The notes: generated from the letters alone by a model not told the origin. Counted from the first letter of the stretch, positions 1 through 27,540 are shown. The stretch: 64,000 bases of DNA from Tubiluchus corallicola (GCA_030141605.1 JAQGDQ010000386.1:62001-126000); one strand, 5' to 3'. Numbers and translations: made by a program.

Positions 1-655
1 AGTTTTAACGCCACAAGATCGTATAATCATAATCAATAAAATCACTGTTAAAACATATTTAACCACATAAAACATATATAATAATTATTATTATTATTTT
101 GTCTGATGTATAGATCGCCGCAAATGGTGCCGCCGTCGAAGCTGTAGCCTCGAATCTTATATATATATAAAGCCCATACCAGCGAAATTAATATATAGAC
201 TAGCAAAGGCCCCGCAAAAGATTTTGCGTATAAATACACGTGTAATCAATAATACGCGAACGTCCTACCTAGTCCTCATGTACAACGAAAGCCCGTAACA
301 TCATGCCTACTGTTTGTTTAACTAATGCAAAGCCTGTAGCTTTTACTGAATTAAACTTATAGGCAGAGTACAGCAGGCAGCTTTTACTGAAGCAGAGTAC
401 AATGGATGACGTCAGCACAATGGAATGCATCAGCAGTTTTCTAAGCGAAAATTGTCGAAAAATTGCCGAAAATAGAACACCTAATTAACTCGTTGATACT
501 CCTCTCGGTGGACCTGCCCTAAAATATAACCCACATCATCGTGTTGCCCAGTTCTTCCTCTTTCTAAAGAGCTATATATCTCCTTCCGAGAGCTTTAACG
601 TCACAAGATCGTATAATCATAATCAATAAAATCACTGTTAAAACATATTTAACCA
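1..655. repeat. Interspersed repeat copy 1 flanked by 65-bp direct repeats
   Basis: The block at about 95-588 is nearly identical to the block at about 3185-3687. The copy at the left edge is bracketed by a direct repeat: bases 1-65 recur at 589-655 with only two or three differences. No protein is supported; the open frames here are short and fall inside the repeat. The long flanking duplication is far larger than a normal target-site duplication. It may be a tandem duplication with an insertion, or part of a larger element. Confidence 0.8.
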
Positions 656-773
656 CCATGATAAGATTCTGTAAAGAATGAACTATGGAAACCAAGGACA
701 AGAGCTGTGACAATTTATGAAAAAATACCAAAATTAAAAAACACGGAAAACACACAACATTTCAAAACCATAC

Positions 774-15641
<14,868 letters not shown>

Positions 15642-16339
15642 CTGTAATTATATACTGGCATTAAGAAACCACAAGGAGTCATCCATATAACACAATAACA
15701 TAAAATGTAGTATAAAATTCTTGTTGCATTGTGACATTCAGATTAGTATCACAATGCTAACTGCATTCTTGAAATTTGATATCATTTCACAACGACAAAT
15801 CAATTTAAAAATAAAGAACAAAATGTGAAAATAATTACGCAGATTAATTATTTTGGGGGGAAAAACGTAGTGAATACTTCGAAGTCCTTCTTCTCATGTG
15901 TAGATGCTTTGACATCACTTAAAATATGCACCAAATGGTTGGTGCAAATGCATTCAATAAAAAAAATACTTAGATATTTTAGGATACAAACAATCTGCCC
16001 TGTTACACAATCTGCAAAAGTGAGGCACACACAAAAAACAAACAAACAACCTATTGGGAGTTTAATTATCATGTTTCTCATATCAAAGCTCTTGAACTAT
16101 GGGAAGACAACGCCCAAGCCGACAGGAAACAGGAATCTCAGGACAGAAAGCAAAGTTATTAAACCAGGTAATAGAATAATGCAAAACCCTTTAACAACTA
16201 CTGAATGTCTGATTGTTGCAACCTAAATTGTAACAAAAAAATGTCACAATTTTTGAAAAAATGTTAACTAGTTTTGCAAAACAAACCATTGGCAAACCAT
16301 TAACAGTTTGGCAAAAATAAGTTGGTCAGTTAAGCGGCG
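15642..16339. other. Upstream region of the leader exon, nothing recognised
   Basis: Several short open frames exist, one with a signal-peptide-like minus-strand start near 16081. None joins in frame to the 15534-15641 exon without creating a stop, so none is called. Confidence 0.4.
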
Positions 16340-16520
16340 TTCACCAGACATCCGGAATGCATTACGTGTTGTCCACCTAAGAGAATAGCTGCCTATAAAA
16401 AACCAATAGGAAACAGCTGCAGAAAAAATAACGCATAATGCAGTTTTGACAAACGGGTGCGTTGAAAACAGTATAAACTGATTTTTATCTAGAACACACA
16501 TGCATACCGAATGTCTGGTA
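16340..16520. repeat. Imperfect inverted repeat, MITE-like
   Basis: ACCAGACATCCGGAATGCAT at about 16341 and its imperfect inverse ATGCATACCGAATGTCTGGT at about 16500 flank 140 bp that contains 'ctataaaaaaccaatagg'. No coding content. It could be a MITE. Confidence 0.6.
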
Positions 16521-18125
16521 AACATAACTTAATTTTGAAAAACACTAACCATATTTGTAAAACTTGTCACTTATATAAAGAATGGTCTCTTTACACATTT
16601 ATTTACACCAGATAGGAAAATACATGTGGCATAATCATTGCACAATATGCTGCAGCTTTTTCCCACCACATTCTCACCACGTACATCGTGATGGCTATTT
16701 GCTACTAGCTTAATAATAATTAACTTTAATAACTACCAACTTTAATTTACTTAACCAACTTTATCCTTACGTATACTACTACAACGTACTTGCGTCAGGA
16801 TAGTCAATCGTATTTCAACTTTCAGCACAAACATTGGATAATTATTTATTTTTCTTCCTACTAAGTTATGAGACACTTACAAGGTACTGTTTCACTAATG
16901 CATACTAATTAAATGTCAGTGCTGCACCTCTAGTAGTGGTACAATGCATGTTGTTGTTGTGTGCTTAAAGCCTCATTACATGTTGCCTAATTTAAAGTTA
17001 TTTTTTCATTAATCAAACTTCAAAGATGGAGTGAGGTCATTAATTAAATATGCATGTGCAGGTGATATTCATAATTTCGTATTAAAAACTAGCTGAATTT
17101 TTTTTCTATGTACTAATTGCTTCTAAACATCACTTTTAAATAATTCTAAATTGTTTTTAATTTTTTATTTTCTTTTTTAAGGATTAAAGTTTCTAAAACC
17201 AATGTGAATTTTCAGTATACATATCATAAAGAATGATACGCTCACATCTTTGTAATTATAATTACAAATGCATATGTGACTATTATTATTATATTATTAT
17301 AACTCTTTATTTTGAGCATATAAACATATACGTATATACATGCGCCCTCTATTTGCGGGGCTATAACAGTTAACAGTATTTACATTTCATGTTTAACAAC
17401 TTACAATAGCCATGCTAGCATTGTACTATCATTAGCTTCCTAACTGACATTGATAACAAATTTCCAAAATTAATTAATCCCATTGGGTTAGTGACAAAAT
17501 AAAATTATCTAATGAAATATTAGCAAGTGAATTAAAATAATTGGACATCTTGGTACTGTAAAACGCTTGCAATGTTTTCTCGTTTCATGCGACTTACGAA
17601 TTTGCATTGAACAACAAATGATGTGGGGTTTGCCTCCCCTCTAAACACTGGCACATATTATTGTCGACATAACCAATATTGAACAGAAAATCATTTAAAT
17701 TGCCTTGACCTATAAGAAATGTGCAGGCTAAACCTCAAGTTTTCTATTGCCTCTCTGTACTGGAATATTCAAGGGAGCTGTACTTACGTGACAACGTAGA
17801 ATGTAATTAATAAATACTAAACAATAATAGGAACTTTATGTTCTTATTTTTTGATAAAAATTATATGATAATGTAAAAATGTAGTGGTACGATGGTAACT
17901 ATTTGAAATGATGCACCTCAAATAAATATTTTTTACTATGTAGTAATTCTTATACCAAACCTTCGTCCATAAAAAAGGAATCACGAAGAATCCCAATTGA
18001 GATAGGGATAAGAAGGGAGTAGACCCCAAAAGAGCACATGTGAAACACAGTCAGGAAAAAGAGCTAGGTGGAGACTGCTGTACCATGCACAAATTTCAGC
18101 AATTAATTGCTTACCAATTAATGTG
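16521..18125. other. No gene recognised
   Basis: AT-rich non-coding sequence with a short ATT run near 17283. Nothing else was supported. Confidence 0.5.
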
Positions 18126-18560
18126 TTATAAAAGACAGTCAGATGACGTCAACTCAGAGTAAAACATATCCATTAACAACACCGTAATTATCAGGCATAA
18201 TGCAAAAGGCACTGTTTCTATAAAGTGTTTAAAGTTTTCCAAAATTTGTGGCAATGTTGTTTCTACAAAAGTGAGAATTAAATTTTTTGACAAAAACAGT
18301 AGCCTCCTAATTTGCAAAAATAGGTAGGAGTTTTTACAAAAAAATGATATTTTGTAAACATGGCATGTTTTTTTTTTACAAAAGTGGTTAAGATTTATAC
18401 AATATTAGTGACCCAGTTTTTTGACAAAAATAATAGCTTGTGCTTGTTCAACAGTGGACAGGATTTTTTTTACAAAATTGGGGGCATGTTTATTAAAGTG
18501 ATATTTCGATTTTTACAAAAGCAGTGAGCTTCTACAAACTTAGTAATTTTTACAATCCAG
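18126..18560. repeat. Degenerate TTTTTACAAAA motif array
   Basis: The motif TTTTTACAAAA or a close variant (TTTTTGACAAAA, TTTCTACAAAA) occurs roughly ten times in 430 bp at irregular spacings of about 25-60 bp. It looks like a heavily diverged minisatellite. Confidence 0.6.
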
Positions 18561-18886
18561 GTTGCAACAACATTAAGCATTCGCAGATTTGACTTTTGAG
18601 TTTTACGCGTTAAACTTTTTTGATAGGAGAGGCAAAATTTAACAGTAAGTTCTCACGTAAGCTACCACACGACAGAAGTAAATACACATATATATTTATA
18701 AATATAGTTATATATACAAATATAAATATACATATAACTATACATGCAAAGTAAGCAATTTATTGTCATTATGTTATAGTACGTATAATGATAATAAAGA
18801 AGTCTCTGGAGTTTTATGTACTACAGAAAAAAAAAATTATACACATAAATTCATTCAGCTGTCAACATAAGCATTATTAAAAAAAA

Positions 18887-18988
<102 letters not shown>

Positions 18989-19289
18989 CAGTGATAAAGA
19001 GAATATTGCAAATTTACCAAAATTTACTGCAGACAGTACAAACCGTGACAAGATAGAAAGAATTTAAAGTTATTGTAGTTTTAGCATTAATTGAATGGTA
19101 CATCTGTGGTCAGACAGGAACATTTCAAAAATGTATTGCCTGGATGACATTCATCATTAATGACAACTTGCGCTCTCTTTACACTCTCACTTCGTACTAA
19201 TGTGCCATAGGTCCCTCAATTACGATAATATTTGAAGTGGATTTATCAACCTGATTAAGAGCATAGCGATCTCACTGAGTGGTAGTACC

Positions 19290-19815
19290 ACACAAGGACA
19301 AGAAAAAGACCTTCAGACAAGGTCCCTGAAGTAGATTTCAGAAATATCGCCTCAAAAATTATATTACTCTACAGGACATTTAAGCGTATCTCGTACTCGT
19401 GTTGAAAGGATTTTTATTTGTTTTCATTTTAAATCTCCGCAATATTGTTCTGGTCGTGCTACTACATGACGCTAAGTATGCATAATGTTATTCAGAGGAA
19501 AAAAAATAGTAAACTATGTCCCAAAAAACTTTCCATGCAAAGTTATACTACTTAGCATTTCACTTACCTGCTTGAAAGACTTATATAACTAGAAAAGAAA
19601 ATATTTAATTATTTAACATGTTTTCACTGGTCAGTATAATGTCGTTGACTCACTTCCAGGGTGCACCACTCACTAACCAAGAAACATATTTTTAATCTTA
19701 TTGACAACATACGGTAATTTAAAATTTTGCTTAGTTAGTGACATATGCGCTACTAACGCTCTTATTATTTTTTCAAAGCTTACTCAGTGTTAACTAAACT
19801 TGTTTGGAATGACAT
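19290..19815 (+). repeat. Dispersed repeat family A, copy 2
   Basis: Aligns by eye with 60460-60950 in the same orientation. Shared landmarks in order are 'aaatctcc', 'ttgttc', 'ccaaaaaactt', 'ccagggtgcaccactcacta' and 'ctaaacttg'. The third, shorter copy is at 2395-2560. No protein coding was seen. Confidence 0.7.
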
Positions 19816-20245
19816 CACCAAGATGTCTGCATCTAAAGGTCACCGTGGGAGTTCAAACATCCAAGTATCGAGAACAAAAGTGGAAGTGCACCACGGGTAG
19901 TGCCATTTACGGCTTAAGCTTGCTGGGTAACAAGCTTACATAGGTTGCAGTCTGGCCGTGACTTCTTACTGGCAGAGGCTGACCACGCAGCCTCTCAGAC
20001 TGATAGCAAAGTCGTACTCCTACCCTCTCGGGGTGCCAACCGGCCATATTCCAGCGACAAATGGCTAAAAGGAGACGCATATGCCCCATGGCGACCCAAC
20101 TTGTCGCACAGTTGGGTAGGGGAGAAAAAACAGCCAAGCCGCTGGGTTCCAGCTTTGGACCCCTCCACTTTAGGCTGACTACCTTTAGTGGCAGAAACAG
20201 TTATCAGTTGGCAAAAATGACAACAGTGCTACTGCCGATGTAAGG
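19816..20245. other. GC-rich island of unknown origin
   Basis: This block is far richer in G+C than its surroundings, and both strands hold open frames of 60-77 codons. It contains nested inverted repeats: CAGTCTG and CAGACTG near 19950-20005 enclose AGAGGCTG, six bases, then CAGCCTCT. The open frames resemble no known protein. It may be the GC-rich 5' part of a retroelement or a SINE-like element. Confidence 0.45.
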
Positions 20246-21423
20246 CAAGTATGTAAAAAGGCAGTATGTAAGTGGTACAAAATTTCAAGACTCATTTTTT
20301 AATCTTTATGCAGGTGAATAAGTTTCTTGTGTAAATCAAAAGTCAAGTCTCTTGGGAAGTTGTGCTTACTGTAATATTTGAGAAAAATGGTAGAAAGTTT
20401 CAGTAATGAAATTGTGATAAGCGCCTCGTGTAATTAAAAATTTCAATTTGAAATTGCGATGACTTCACGCGTTGGTGCGCTCATTTTATTAAAAAATGGC
20501 GTCATCTGGCAATATAAACCGTTTTTCTGCCAGGTGCTTCAGCAATCTTTTTTTGACTTATAGAGCAAACTCTGCAACTAAGTAACCCACCTGGTACCTG
20601 CCGTATGCTAGCAAGTTTACACGTGTATCTGGAAGTTAACAAAAGTCTGTAAATTAATTACATTTACGCAATTAATGTATTCTACTTACATATTTTATGG
20701 TATAATCCTGTGGGGTTAAAGCTATGTAACCAGTTTAGTCTTCGTCATAATTGATCAAATGACTAATTTTTACATAAACACAGTTAAATACAATGCTAGA
20801 ATAACTGAACTTTTTTTATATTTTTAAGCAAAGCATTCTATGTGCATATATTGTGTGGTGGTGATTTCAATATTTTTAATTGTATATTAAAATGCAATAA
20901 ATGTTGTTCGAGGGTTGGTTCTTCCTTTAAGACTGTCAATAAAAACTCATTATCCACCAAGTGCAACGTTAAATTACTTAAGTTGTCTTAAAAAATATAG
21001 GTGCTGGCAATTAGCTTCTGATTTAAGATCATGTGAGATTTTTGTTTGCAAAAATTTGAAACCCCTAATAATTTCTATGGCTGTATTATTTATAAGTAAA
21101 AGTACTTCTTCACCAGGCTCTTCTAAAATTAAGGGTAATTTCTTGTTTTTGAAACATTCAGTACTAAATTATTCAGTTTTGAACTAAATTTTGAACTTCC
21201 AAAAAATATTTACATTCGTTGTTATTGAAAATAAAGCAAGAGTGGTATCATTTACAATTTTTTCATTATAGTATTTGGGGGAAAATACTTCACAGTTACT
21301 GAGTTATATACATGTAAATAAAGTGTGCAGCATTAGTGACAGCTGGACACAGCCATGCAAAGTTCCTGTATTAAGAACTTCTGAAGCTGAGAAAATGATA
21401 CTATTGCCGTTACTTAGCCTTAC
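20246..21423. other. No gene recognised
   Basis: AT-rich sequence with a 90-codon plus-strand frame (20915-21187) that has no domain and low complexity. Nothing supported. Confidence 0.45.
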
Positions 21424-21687
21424 TATCTGTGAGCATCGCGCCAAAGAATTCGAAGTATGAAGTTACATAGCCATCCAGGTACGTTCCGTCATTTATTACA
21501 ATTCGCGGCATGGTACTAGTATTGAAAGCTAAAACGAACTCAACAAAACTGATTCTGGCATAACAGTTATGCTGATCAAAGCGCGTTAATACATAATGAG
21601 CAAAAAGAGCTACAGCGTCATCTATGAAACGATTAGCACGATATACAAATTGAAATGGGCCAAAAATCGTGAAACAGATTTCTGGAA
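21424..21687 (-). CDS. Putative exon of unknown function, phase 1-1
   Basis: The 264-bp minus-strand open block is bounded by a CTCACAG acceptor and a GTAAGG donor, both in phase 1, and is a multiple of 3, the same symmetry as the lectin/EGF exons. The peptide (about 88 residues, containing PEICFTIFGPFQFVYRANRF and PRIVINDGTYLDGY) is well mixed in composition and has two cysteines. No family was recognised. It may be an upstream exon of the lectin/EGF gene 5.8 kb downstream or of a separate gene. Joining it to the leader exon keeps the frame but puts the hydrophobic segment internally. Confidence 0.45.
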
Positions 21688-23040
21688 CTGTGAGACCAGA
21701 CATACTGTTTTGCTCAATGCTTGTGTCAAGGCTACGGGCCTATAGTCATTCAGTATAGTATCCATGCTTCTTTCTAGTGCACAGGTAATGGTCGATTGCC
21801 TAGGCTAAATTAGTGTTTAGAGATTTTACAAAATGCTGGTAAGTAAAGAAGCCTAAAGGTCGAAATAACTAAAATACATATTATAAAGCAGCTAATAACA
21901 ATTATAAAAGACACTCGTTCTCGTACCTTGCTCGGTTACTAAACTCCACATGTCGTAATTTAAAAAAATTAAAATTGAAAATTCCAGCAGAAAACGGGAA
22001 CCAACAATATGACAGAGATAATCACCAGGCAACGGAAAGCCGCGTCAACACAGTAAAGCTAGCGTTTGACTTTAAGGCAGTGACTTGTACTCAGACCGGT
22101 TTTATTTCCTCTTACATTTTAACTAATGTATTACATAATAATGTATTGTTATTTAAATCTTCGCTAGCGAGATTGAAGCAATACATACATGAGCAGCTGA
22201 AATCGTATAACGGTAATAAGCCTCTCATATGAAGATAGTCGTAGTATTAAAAATCATTAAGAAATATGATAATAATTTCGTATACTGGTGGTAAAATATG
22301 AAGTAAAACATGCAAGGAAAAAATTGCGAAAATTGTATATATATATCGTTGCTGGATGTGAAGTGAGTTATTCTCCTAAGATATAGTAGACGTATTTATG
22401 CATGGGATAATTAATGTAATTTTGTGGTATAGTACAAAGGCATCAGTGAATTTCGAATTTGAATGGGTAAAGGTTATGTAAGTTTATTAAATAAAAACGC
22501 CAATATAATGTCTTTATAACATGTCCAGGCTGAAAATCCAGTCATATTTCTTACTGTGTAGTTGAAGAGATGGCACCATCAAATGGTGAATACGTTTACT
22601 ATTACACATATCTAAATTAGTGACAGATCGACTTGATCATGGGAATAAGCTTTTCGAGTTAAGATACTAATTCATTTTTTATTTTCCCAAAAATGAAGAT
22701 AAACCATACATGTCTAGTAATGATAAGGGGAGTAAGTGTTGGAATGGAAGTGGTGCTGACAAGCCACTGGCGTAGCAGTGTCTAGTTTTTTTTGCTGGAT
22801 TACTGCTGCGTTCACCTGTCTGAAGTCAGATTTCTTTTATTTTAGAATGCTGCCTGCCCAATGTCTACAATAGACATAGCAGGCGTATGATCATGGTGAT
22901 AAGAGTTGTAAAAAATTCAATACTGGATTCCCAGAAGTTCCTGAAATTAAACTTTAAATCGTGATAGCATGTTATCTTAGTGAAATTCTTAATCTATTTT
23001 AAATGAGTTATGGTGATCATAGTTTGATGCAATAGGCAAA
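21688..23040. other. No gene recognised
   Basis: AT-rich; one 85-codon plus-strand frame at 21975-22232 shows no motif. Nothing supported. Confidence 0.45.
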
Positions 23041-23049
23041 CCAAGTCAA

Positions 23050-25060
23050 TAGTCAAAAACCAAAGTGGTTTAATAATGAAATAAAATTGAAACTTAGGCA
23101 TAAGAAAGCTGCTTGGAGAAAGTATCAAAGAACAGCTTCCCGTGCCAACTATGAAAGATACTCTTGAACTAGGAATGATGTTACAACATTAGTTAGATCA
23201 GCAAGAAGAAACTTTGAGCAAAAACTGTCGGAAGAATGTAGCAGTAATCCTACAGCCTTCTGGGCATATGTAAATTCTAACTTAATGAAAAAAGAAAGGG
23301 TAAGACCCTTAAAAAGAGAAGATGGTAGCATTGCCACTACTGATCAAGAACAGGCTAATGAATTACAGAATTTTTTCACATCTGTCTATACAAACGAAGA
23401 TACAAGCCAAATTCCTCAGCTACTACCAGTAACCGAGTATAAACTTGATGTGTGTAGTATCAGTGAATTAGAACTTAGTAAAAAATGTAGGTCAACAAAT
23501 CTATGGGGCCCGATGAAATTCGTGCAAGTATAATTAAGAACAATGAAGATATCCTTATAAGACCAATGCTACAGATAATGAACCAAAGTTTATCCAGTGG
23601 TATATAACCACCGAGTTGGAAAATGGCCAGAGTTTCTGCTATCCATAGAAAAGGTGAAAGAGACTTAGCAAAAAATTACAGACCTTCCTGCCTGACATCA
23701 GTTGTTTGTAAATTGCTAGAAGGAATACTAAGGGAGAAAATCTACAACTTCATCACTGAACATAATCTCATTTGTGATAGTCCACACAGCTTCAGAACTG
23801 GCAGATCTTGTACTACCAATTTATTAGTTTCTCTTGAAGAATGGATGGATTTACTTGAGAACAAAGGCGAAGTTGATGTCATCTATTACGATTTTTTAAA
23901 AGCATTTGATCGAGTACCCCATCTGAGACTTCTTCAAAAGCTTGAAACATACGGAATATGTGGTCACCTGCTAACATGGATTAATAGTTTTCTCTGTGGA
24001 AGAAGACAATGTGTAGTAGTTAATGGGCAAGAATCAGAATGGGCAAATGTGACCAGTGGCATAAAACAGGGAGGTGTGCTTGGACCTATTTTATTCACTA
24101 ATTACATAAATGATCTTCCTGAAGTTTTCAATTGCGGTAAGAGCCTGTTTGCAGATGACACTAAAATATATGGTAAAGCATGCTGCCTGGATGATTTTGA
24201 GGTCATGCAGAATAATATTAATTATGCCGACCAATGGTGTCGCCAATGGCAAATGGAATTTAACACCAAAAATATAAGCTCTTGACTGTTGGAAGGCATG
24301 GTACTGCAGGTCGTACATATAAAATGGCACATGGACAAGGTTTTAAAGAAATTATAAGCGTCACAGAAGAAAAAGATCTGGGTATTACCATCGACAGTAT
24401 GCTCAATTTTCAAACACATATAAACAATGTTGTCAATAAAGCACATGGAAGACTGACATTGATCAAATGTAGTTTCTCTTACCTTGACAGATCTATGGTG
24501 ACCAAGCTATATAAATCAATGGTTCGTCCTATTTTGGATTATGGTGATGTGATTTGGAGCCCAAATCGTCAAGACATGATAAGGAAAATTGAAAGTATAC
24601 AACATCGAGCTACTAGACTTGTACCTGCCATTTCTCATTTACCATATGTTGCAAGACTTAAGATTCTGGGCCTTACAACTCTGAAGTACAGACGCAAAAG
24701 ACAAGTTTAATCCAAACATTCCGTTTTCTTAATGGCATAGAAACCATCAACAGTGAAATATTTTTCCACCGACAGACATATCATGGTACCAGAGGTCACT
24801 CCTACAAAATCAAGAAGAGAACAGTTCCCCAAACTGGTGGAGTAGAAGAAGATTCACATTCGCAAGGCGAGTAATTAATGAGTGGAACACGCTGCCTGAC
24901 CATGTAGTTCAAGCATCCAATCCTGCCCAGTTTAAGTCTCGTCTCGATAGATATTGGAAAAACAATGCTGAAAAATATATAGACCCCAGGTTGCCACAAT
25001 GGCAACAAGAAACAATGTGCTTCGCTTCGTGATCGCAGTGTCGCCACCCATTATGAATTT
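23050..25060 (+). mobile_element. Decayed CR1/Jockey-type LINE (reverse transcriptase)
   Basis: The plus strand carries an almost complete reverse transcriptase of the non-LTR CR1/Jockey kind. Domains in order: linker KPKWFNNEIKLK (23055); GSIATTDQEQANELQNFF; GPDEIRAS; YRPSCLTSVVCKLLE; YYDFLKAFDRVPH (first catalytic aspartate); GIKQGGVLGPILF; SLFADDTKIY (FADD, near 24150); then the thumb and C-terminal NEWNTLPDHVVQA ... FKSRLDRYW. The copy is dead. It has a TGA at 23165, a frameshift near 23505, a TAA at 23605, and further frameshifts near 24275, 24705 and 24840. The endonuclease domain is missing, which fits 5' truncation. The end near 25145 has a short ATT-rich tail. Confidence 0.9.
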
Positions 25061-26460
25061 TTAATATTGATAAAGTAAACAAGGAAGAGTGGAGAGGTTT
25101 ATAAGCTATTTATGCTTAACCTCTATCCTTCAACGTATTATTATTATGATTGATATTAATGAAGATAGAATGCGAAAAATTCCTGATATATATTTTGTTT
25201 AGTATGAGCAGGGAGATGCATATTTTGAGCTTTACTCAGCAGTAACACATTAAACGATATAAGATTGAAAACCTAAACAATATGTTATAGAATAGAGGTT
25301 ATATTTGATACAAATGTTAATATGAGCTGGCAAAATTTAATGTACTTTTGCTTAACGGAGAAAATGAATTTTGATGCAGTGTAAATTGGAAGAGGGCACA
25401 ACGGTTTAACTTGGCTTAAAGATGATTGCAGTACAGTTTTATATAGAAACAGAACTGAACATCCATAATGATGTATATAGATAGGAGTAATAAGCGTGGA
25501 CCTGAATTAAACTTTTTGCTGGTGCTAAAAATTTATTTTTAATAATAGACATAAAACTTAATTGTCCTTAGTTAAAAAAAGAGATGGGGCAAGCTGGATC
25601 TTTGTCAGCTAGGTTTATTCAAAGATAGAATTTCATACGCCTATTCCTCTGCAAATAAACTTCCCTTAGATGTAATGTAAGTAAGCAGGTTCAAGTTATG
25701 AAAAAGTAGGGATTGAGGTCTCTTGGAAATCTGATCGAGAGACCTGGAGCTGTTGCTGTCATGGAGACAAGGTGGTGGTAGCTAACAGAAATCGAGAGTT
25801 GGCTTTTGGGAATTTAACTTGAGTGGAGGCTCCAGACGGATAGCGAAGTCATTAACGGGTTTCATTAAGCAGCTGACAAAAAAACACTGGCTAAACATTG
25901 CATAAAACTAGGTCAAGATATTGCATGTTTAGGCAGCTTGAGTGCGTTGCATTGGGAGCAATGAACAACCTTTGTTTTATTGTCATTCTAACTGAAGTTG
26001 TGCATCTGTCCGCACCTGGTCGGGTTTTTGGATTGAGGAAAAGCAGCCGAAATCCGAATCCTGGTCACATACCTCACGATGATTCCGAGTGTGATGTGGG
26101 TATAATTTGTGCTCTAAAGTCTGTGTTGTTTTGATCAATTTTTGTTTGGAATTCTTGAAAAAAACAGGTAGATGTGGTGAAACTTTCAAATACGTTGCAG
26201 TAAATACATTTTAATCTGCTTACTCAAATACAGTAGTGCGTAATTCAGGTGTAATTAACTAAGCATAATAAGTTGCAGAGGTAAAAATATTTCATAGCTT
26301 TTAACTTAAAAATAAATAAGCGACTAACAAACAGTAAAATTGTAGCAGACATGCACCCACTGGAGCTAAATAAGACTATTTATTACAACTTTATCAGCTT
26401 GTACAGTGGTTAAAATCTGGCATAAAGCCATGCTTGCTAGAATACACTAATCACATAATC
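25061..26460. other. No gene recognised
   Basis: After the LINE tail no domain, array or RNA gene was recognised. Open frames at 25898-26134 (plus) and 25983-26189 (minus) are short and featureless. Confidence 0.45.
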
Positions 26461-26465
26461 ACACA

Positions 26466-26471
26466 CGTACG

Positions 26472-26535
<64 letters not shown>
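26466..26535. repeat. (CA)n microsatellite
   Basis: About 30 CA units preceded by 'acgtacgcacgc'. Confidence 0.97.
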
Positions 26536-26536
<1 letters not shown>

Positions 26537-26609
26537 CCAAACCTGCAAAAACATTAAAATAAAATAAATTACTTTAGTAAATTTGCATCACAGAAGGTGT
26601 GAGAACTGT

Positions 26610-27050
26610 TTCAATGATATTATTTATTCATTAACTAATAATTTTCTTGGCTCGACTAATAATAGTCTCTTTACGAAGTACTAAGAATTGTTTTTCGTCT
26701 TGAAGCTGATCTATGCCATCTGACAGTGTGACAGCTTTATATAGGATCTGGAACTGACCCATCTTGCCAAGAAATGTGTCTCTCTAAGATACCAGTCTTA
26801 TGGCTTTCGTCAGCTATTTTATTGCTGCGTAGAAGGTCTGCTAGACTCTCAGCTTCAGTGAATTTTTTTTATCTCTCTCAGATCTGTGTTTTCACAGGTG
26901 TCCTTTGCTCTAGTTATGAGTTTAACTGTGTGGTCAAGTACTTCATAGTCAGTGGCTCTTTCGTCCCAGTTTTTCACAGCCATATTAAATGCTCTCATGA
27001 TGATCGTTCGAGACATATTCAACAGGTAAATTGCCGAGCTAAAATTAAAT
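26610..27050 (-). pseudogene. Decayed coding fragment of unknown family
   Basis: Three overlapping minus-strand frames look protein-like when read in sequence. First comes a frame with AVKNWDERATDYEVLDHTVK. After a frameshift at an A run near 26860 comes AESLADLLRSNKIADESHK. After another shift comes LYKAVTLSDGIDQLQDEKQF. The mixed helical composition and serial frameshifts suggest a degenerate gene or transposon frame. It directly follows the gypsy fragment on the same strand, so it may be foreign to it. No family was recognised. Confidence 0.4.
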
Positions 27051-27104
27051 ATAAAGAAATATGCAGGTCCAAACAAAGAGTGCGCATTTTGATAATTATA
27101 AAAC

Positions 27105-27398
27105 TTGCCTCCACTCAGTAGCAAGTCCGTTAAACTTGTGAGTTAGTTCTTCCATGGTCGGAATATGATGGTAGGTACGCTTTAATGCTCGATTTAGATC
27201 TGTTGGGTCAAGGCATACTCGCAATCTTCCTTATGACTTACATGGGTATACAGTGCTAGACACCCAATAAGTTGGTTTGGTAACTGGTGTAATGACGCCC
27301 AGATTTTCCATTTCATCCAGCTCTGCTTTTATCTGTTTGCGAAGATGGATTGGGCATTTTCGTTGCGCATGAATGACAGGTGGAACATTCGGGTCAAT
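27105..27398 (-). mobile_element. Ty3/gypsy reverse transcriptase fragment
   Basis: The minus strand encodes the N-terminal part of a Ty3/gypsy reverse transcriptase: DPNVPPVIHAQRKCPIHLRK, then AELDEMENLGVITPVTKPTY, WVSSTVY, a TAA stop, then LRVCLDPTDLNRALKR and HIPTMEEL. It breaks off before the YxDD motif. The stop and the truncation show it is dead. It continues the protease fragment at 27541-28205, from which it is separated by a 140-bp insertion. Confidence 0.9.
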
Positions 27399-27540
27399 CA
27401 TATATATATATATATTAATTCTTTATTTGTCATAAAAACGGCTCACTCATTACAATAAAATTGAGCTAGCCTCAGCGCAATGTTAAAACAACCACACTGT
27501 TTGTAAGTGTGGTAATCATAATGTGGTACTCGCCTTAAAA
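27399..27540. repeat. Short insertion inside the gypsy copy
   Basis: The gypsy reading breaks between IGKF (27541) and DPNVPP (27398). The intervening 140 bp contains a (TA)n tract and 'ttctttatttgtcat', and is unlike gypsy coding sequence. It may be a small SINE-like or MITE insertion. Confidence 0.55.

Noticed and set aside
15848-16081. Signal-peptide-like minus-strand frame as first exon of the lectin/EGF gene
   Set aside because: The available donors either give the wrong phase or create a TAG when joined to the 15641 exon.
16268-16525. 85-codon minus-strand membrane-like frame
   Set aside because: It is an open reading across an inverted-repeat element with no splice or domain support.
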